A stretch of 32,401 nt of DNA from a bacterium (GTDB taxonomy: Bacteria > Patescibacteriota > Microgenomatia > Levybacterales > UBA12049). The notes beneath the pieces are model-generated. The model saw only the letters and a program-made list of their open reading frames with translations. It had not been told where the DNA came from and did no database searches. This document shows positions 30,425 through 32,401 of the stretch, one piece after another. The translations under genes were made by a program, and so were the position numbers. Positions within the stretch are counted from its first letter, which is position 1. Each line of letters opens with the position of its first letter. The stretch is from assembly GCA_021813145.1 (NCBI GenBank), contig JAKALS010000006.1:1-32401 (forward strand). The letters are read 5' to 3'.

Positions 30425-30529
30425 ACCTAAGACAGCAAGCGAGTTAAGAATTAATGATTAACGAATAAGACTTGCCGAGGAGCAAAACGAACGGTTCATA
30501 AAGTCGAAGGTTCGTAAAATTATAAAGTT
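30425..30529 (+). ncRNA. Ribosomal protein L10 leader
   Basis: The segments AAGACAGCAAGCGAG and CTTGCCGAGGAG match the conserved halves of the L10 leader (GACAGC... and ...GCCGAGG), the mRNA site bound by the L10(L12)4 complex. It sits upstream of rplJ as expected and runs into an intrinsic terminator, so repression is probably by attenuation. Confidence 0.7.
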
Positions 30530-30552
30530 AGCTTCCTTAGGGAAGCTTTTTT
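30530..30552 (+). terminator. Attenuator of rplJL
   Basis: AGCTTCC/GGAAGCT forms a 7-bp stem with a 4-nt loop and is followed by six T. It lies 27 nt before the rplJ start, downstream of the L10 leader. Confidence 0.8.
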
Positions 30553-30578
30553 GTGTTTTAGGTTTTAGAATTTTAAAT

Positions 30579-31133
30579 ATGACGGACGAAGTTAAAAAAG
30601 TAAGCGCAAACAGAGCTAAAAAGGAACAGATAGTTGAAGAAATAGCAGAAAAAGCCCAAAAGGCTAAAGCTGTCGTATTCACAAACTATCAGGGACTGAC
30701 TCACAAACAACTTGAAGAGCTTAAAAGGACCATTAAGCCCTTGGACAGCGAATACGTCGTCGCAAAGAATTCCCTCGTTTTAAGAGCTTTTGACAAGGCC
30801 AAGATAAAAATAGAAAATCCCGATTCGCTTGAAGGACCTACGGGAACCATGTTTTTATATGCAGACGTTGTGGAACCTCTTAAAAAACTTGCAAAAATGA
30901 TAAAAGATCTTAATCTTCCTTCGGTTAAGTTTGGAATCCTGGATAACTCCCCTCTTACAAACGAGCAGGTTCTTAAACTTGCAACTCTTCCCTCAAGAGA
31001 AACTCTTATAGCCCAATTTGTCGGCGGAATGAAATCCCCTCTTTTCGGACTTCACAGAGCCCTTAATTGGAATTTACAGAAATTGGTATTGACACTTAAA
31101 GCAGTAGAAAAATCAAAACCAGTGGCTAGTTAG
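30579..31133 (+). CDS. rplJ: 50S ribosomal protein L10, 184 aa
   Basis: Base of the L7/L12 stalk. The N-terminal rRNA-binding domain contains VVFTNYQGLTHKQLEELKR and EYVVAKNSLVLRAF; GPTGTMFLYADVVEPLK follows; the C-terminal helix (about residues 150-178) that binds L7/L12 dimers is amphipathic. A short charged N-terminal extension precedes the family start. The stop codon lies in CTAGTTAG, the first bases of the repeat upstream of rplL. Confidence 0.96.
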   Translation: MTDEVKKVSANRAKKEQIVEEIAEKAQKAKAVVFTNYQGLTHKQLEELKRTIKPLDSEYVVAKNSLVLRAFDKAKIKIENPDSLEGPTGTMFLYADVVEPLKKLAKMIKDLNLPSVKFGILDNSPLTNEQVLKLATLPSRETLIAQFVGGMKSPLFGLHRALNWNLQKLVLTLKAVEKSKPVAS

Positions 31134-31140
31134 TCAGCGT

Positions 31141-31181
31141 TTAGCGTTTAGTTAACTAAAATACTAGACGCTAGTTGCTAG
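31141..31181 (+). repeat. CTAG-rich dispersed repeat, rplL copy
   Basis: Contains the perfect palindrome TTTAGTTAACTAAA and then ACTAGACGCTAGTTGCTAG. It matches the mreB copy over 42 columns with about 8 differences, one of them a single-base gap. It fills the rplJ-rplL intergenic space just before the rplL Shine-Dalgarno. Confidence 0.7.
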
Positions 31182-31209
31182 ACACTAATCACCAAGGGGG
31201 TGAGACGGA

Positions 31210-31605
31210 ATGGCAAAATTAACAAAAGACGAATTAATAAAAGCAGTTGAAGAAATGTCCGTTTTAGAGCTTTCGGAGCTCGTTAAGGCTTTGGAGGAAA
31301 AATTCGGAGTATCCGCCTCAGCAATGGTAGCGGCAGCACCGGCAGCCGGAGCAGCAGCACCCGCAGAAGGAGGAGAACCGGCCGAAGAACAGACGGTCTT
31401 TAACGTAGTCGTTGCAAATTCGGGCGCAAACAAAATTGCAGTCATCAAAGCCTTGAGAGAATTGGTTCCCACATTGGGACTCAAAGAAGCAAAGGACTTG
31501 GTTGACGCAGCTCCCAAAGAAGTAATGACAGCGGTCAACAAGAAAACAGCAGACGAAGCTAAAGAAAAGCTTACAGCTGCTGGCGCAACTGTAGAGTTGA
31601 AATAA
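31210..31605 (+). CDS. rplL: 50S ribosomal protein L7/L12, 131 aa
   Basis: The N-terminal dimerisation domain ([18 protein letters not shown]), an Ala/Gly/Pro-rich hinge (about residues 40-58) and the C-terminal factor-binding domain with [20 protein letters not shown] and [11 protein letters not shown] are all present. AGGGGGTGA acts as Shine-Dalgarno before the ATG. The gene ends the block, followed by an intrinsic terminator; rpoB is not the next gene here. Confidence 0.98.
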   Translation: MAKLTKDELIKAVEEMSVLELSELVKALEEKFGVSASAMVAAAPAAGAAAPAEGGEPAEEQTVFNVVVANSGANKIAVIKALRELVPTLGLKEAKDLVDAAPKEVMTAVNKKTADEAKEKLTAAGATVELK

Positions 31606-31610
31606 TACGA

Positions 31611-31645
31611 GTATAAAGTATTTTGTATTTCGTATTTAGTATAAG
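31611..31645. repeat. Low-complexity GTATTT phrase
   Basis: An imperfect tandem based on GTATTT (GTATTTTGTATTTCGTATTT, 31617-31636, then AGTATAAG) lies between the rplL stop and its terminator. Confidence 0.4.
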
Positions 31646-31665
31646 CCCCTTTCAAGGGGCTTTTT
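31643..31665 (+). terminator. rplL operon terminator
   Basis: AAGCCCCTT/AAGGGGCTT forms a perfect inverted repeat (AGCCCC stem with a loop of TTTCAA in practice), followed by a run of T. It ends the secE-rplL block. Confidence 0.9.
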
Positions 31666-31720
31666 ACTTGACAAAATACCAGCTACAAGATGCTACATAC
31701 TTTTCTGTGATAAATACCTC

Positions 31721-31749
31721 TTGACAATTTTGTTATAGTTTGTTACTTT
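31721..31749 (+). promoter_or_regulatory. Promoter of the HTH gene
   Basis: TTGACA (31721-31726), a 17-nt spacer and TACTTT (31744-31749). An alternative -10, TATATT at 31784-31789, ends 9 nt before the ATG but lacks a -35 box. Confidence 0.45.
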
Positions 31750-31798
31750 ATAGATAATTAAAACATACATTGACTAATATAAATATATTCTTGAGGCT

Positions 31799-32008
31799 AT
31801 GACTAATCAAAGTATATCAATCAATAATCTACCCGACCTCCTAACGGTGCGCGAAGTAGCCCAAGTTTTACGTGTATCTCCGTTAACGATAAAAAGATGG
31901 GGAAAAAGAGGAAAACTCCCTGCAATAAGAATCAACTCAAGAGGCGACAGAAGATATAAAAAAGAAGCGGTTCTTTGGCTCCTCGGTATACAGCAGAAAG
32001 AAGAATAA
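31799..32008 (+). CDS. Excisionase/MerR-like helix-turn-helix protein, 69 aa
   Basis: A winged helix-turn-helix of the excisionase (HTH_17/BldC-like) type: LLTVREVAQVLRVSPLTIKR is the helix-turn-helix and WGKRGKLPAIRINSRGDRRYKKEAVLWLL the wing and final helix. Such proteins bind DNA as recombination directionality factors or small transcription regulators. No integrase or attachment site is visible, so a regulator is more likely. It stands alone between the rpl terminator and the convergent surface-protein gene. Confidence 0.85.
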   Translation: MTNQSISINNLPDLLTVREVAQVLRVSPLTIKRWGKRGKLPAIRINSRGDRRYKKEAVLWLLGIQQKEE

Positions 32009-32049
32009 ATCCTACCTGAGTCCTTATCTATTAATTACCTAACTACTAT

Positions 32050-32401
32050 TTATTGTTTGCCTATTACCCACCAGTCGAAATTGATATTCTCGCTCTGGGC
32101 AGAAGGAAGACTGACTACAAATCTTCCTGTTCCGGTGTAACTTACGGAAAGATGAAGGTTAACAAGAGTCCTTAGAGCTAAAAGAACCTGTGAGTTTTCC
32201 TTAACATCCGGATTGTCTATTTCCACATAGGTAGAGCCTGCAGGAATGGTTGCGCTTCCTACGTCTCCCTGCATAACGAGCCTTTGTGTCTTTATGGTGG
32301 TAGCTCCTAATACCCCCTGTACATTCATATTGCCGTTGGTGTCTATGGTAATAAGACCGTTTAGTATGTTTACCCCTCCCAGTCCTTCGTTTTGAAGGTA
32401 G
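32050..32401 (-). CDS. C-terminal part of a large, probably surface, protein (cut by the window edge)
   Basis: The frame is open from the window edge to a stop at 32050; an internal ATG at 32328 is not needed as a start because the upstream codons read sensibly (LGGVNILNGLITIDTNGNMNVQG). The sequence is rich in Gly, Asn, Val and Thr with beta-strand periodicity (ITIDTNGNMNVQGVLGATTI). The end FDWWVIGKQ is a pattern I associate with the C-terminus of large repetitive secreted proteins in CPR bacteria, similar to phage-fibre-like tails. Function and full length cannot be seen. Confidence 0.65.
   Translation of the reverse strand, partial: YLQNEGLGGVNILNGLITIDTNGNMNVQGVLGATTIKTQRLVMQGDVGSATIPAGSTYVEIDNPDVKENSQVLLALRTLVNLHLSVSYTGTGRFVVSLPSAQSENINFDWWVIGKQ

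Noticed and set aside
31185-31655. 156-residue minus-strand ORF opposite rplL
   Set aside because: The Ala/Ser-rich translation mirrors the Ala/Gly hinge of L7/L12 and has no independent support.
31799-32008. Excisionase of an integrated element
   Set aside because: The fold fits, but no integrase, attachment-site duplication or phage gene is in the window, so a stand-alone regulator is more likely.

Overview
The window is typical of a Candidate Phyla Radiation (Patescibacteria) genome, most likely a Microgenomates-like lineage. The pointers are a 16S rRNA with a divergent 530 loop and shortened 5' variable regions, ribosomal protein L1 with a long charged N-terminal extension, a shortened methionyl-tRNA formyltransferase, tightly packed and often overlapping genes, and almost no biosynthesis genes. 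Stop usage is standard (TGA ends several genes). The lineage is an inference from these traits; no database search was possible.

Layout. 1-1041: the 5' half of a 16S rRNA gene on the minus strand (it runs off the window), its leader, an intrinsic terminator and a consensus promoter. 1042-7600: mostly unrecognised proteins plus a SAM methyltransferase, a family 2 glycosyltransferase, a family 4 uracil-DNA glycosylase and a SpoU-type RNA methyltransferase, organised as divergent and convergent pairs. 7685-12116: a small membrane protein, topoisomerase I, a slipin and an EEP-family phosphatase/nuclease. 12117-16699 (minus): the cell-shape cluster mreB, msrB, mreC, mreD, mrdA. 16831-20568 (plus): an O-antigen-ligase-like protein with TPRs, def and fmt. 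20572-21531: rpmB and a site-2-type metalloprotease. 21600-22027: a strong promoter, a candidate structured RNA and a broken small ORF. 22033-23657 (minus): tRNA-Thr(UGU), tRNA-Tyr, tRNA-Thr(GGU), rpmG and tRNA-Trp, interrupted by two homing-endonuclease-like genes. 23707-28083: a histidine phosphatase, an orphan ABC importer, a PAP2 phosphatase and galU. 28258-31605 (plus): secE-nusG-rplK-rplA-rplJ-rplL with recognisable leaders. 31799 to the end: a small HTH protein and the C-terminus of a large, probably surface, protein.

How it works together. The tRNA cluster with rpmG and the secE-nusG-rpl block look like two pieces of the widespread bacterial tRNA-Thr/Tyr/Thr-tuf-tRNA-Trp-secE-nusG-rpl arrangement, now separated by about 4.6 kb of unrelated genes and lacking tuf here. 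The mre cluster with mrdA is a standard rod-shape and peptidoglycan-elongation module.

Three signals deserve most attention. (1) Two different homing-endonuclease-like genes each end inside the first bases of a downstream tRNA, so RNase P cleavage of the tRNA would remove their stop codons. (2) At about a dozen genes a -10 box ends only 6-10 nt before the start codon, implying widespread leaderless transcription; this also fixes several start codons. (3) A CTAG-rich, palindrome-containing dispersed repeat lies directly upstream of mreB, secE and rplL. A candidate structured RNA at 21637-21831 may be new or a diverged riboswitch.
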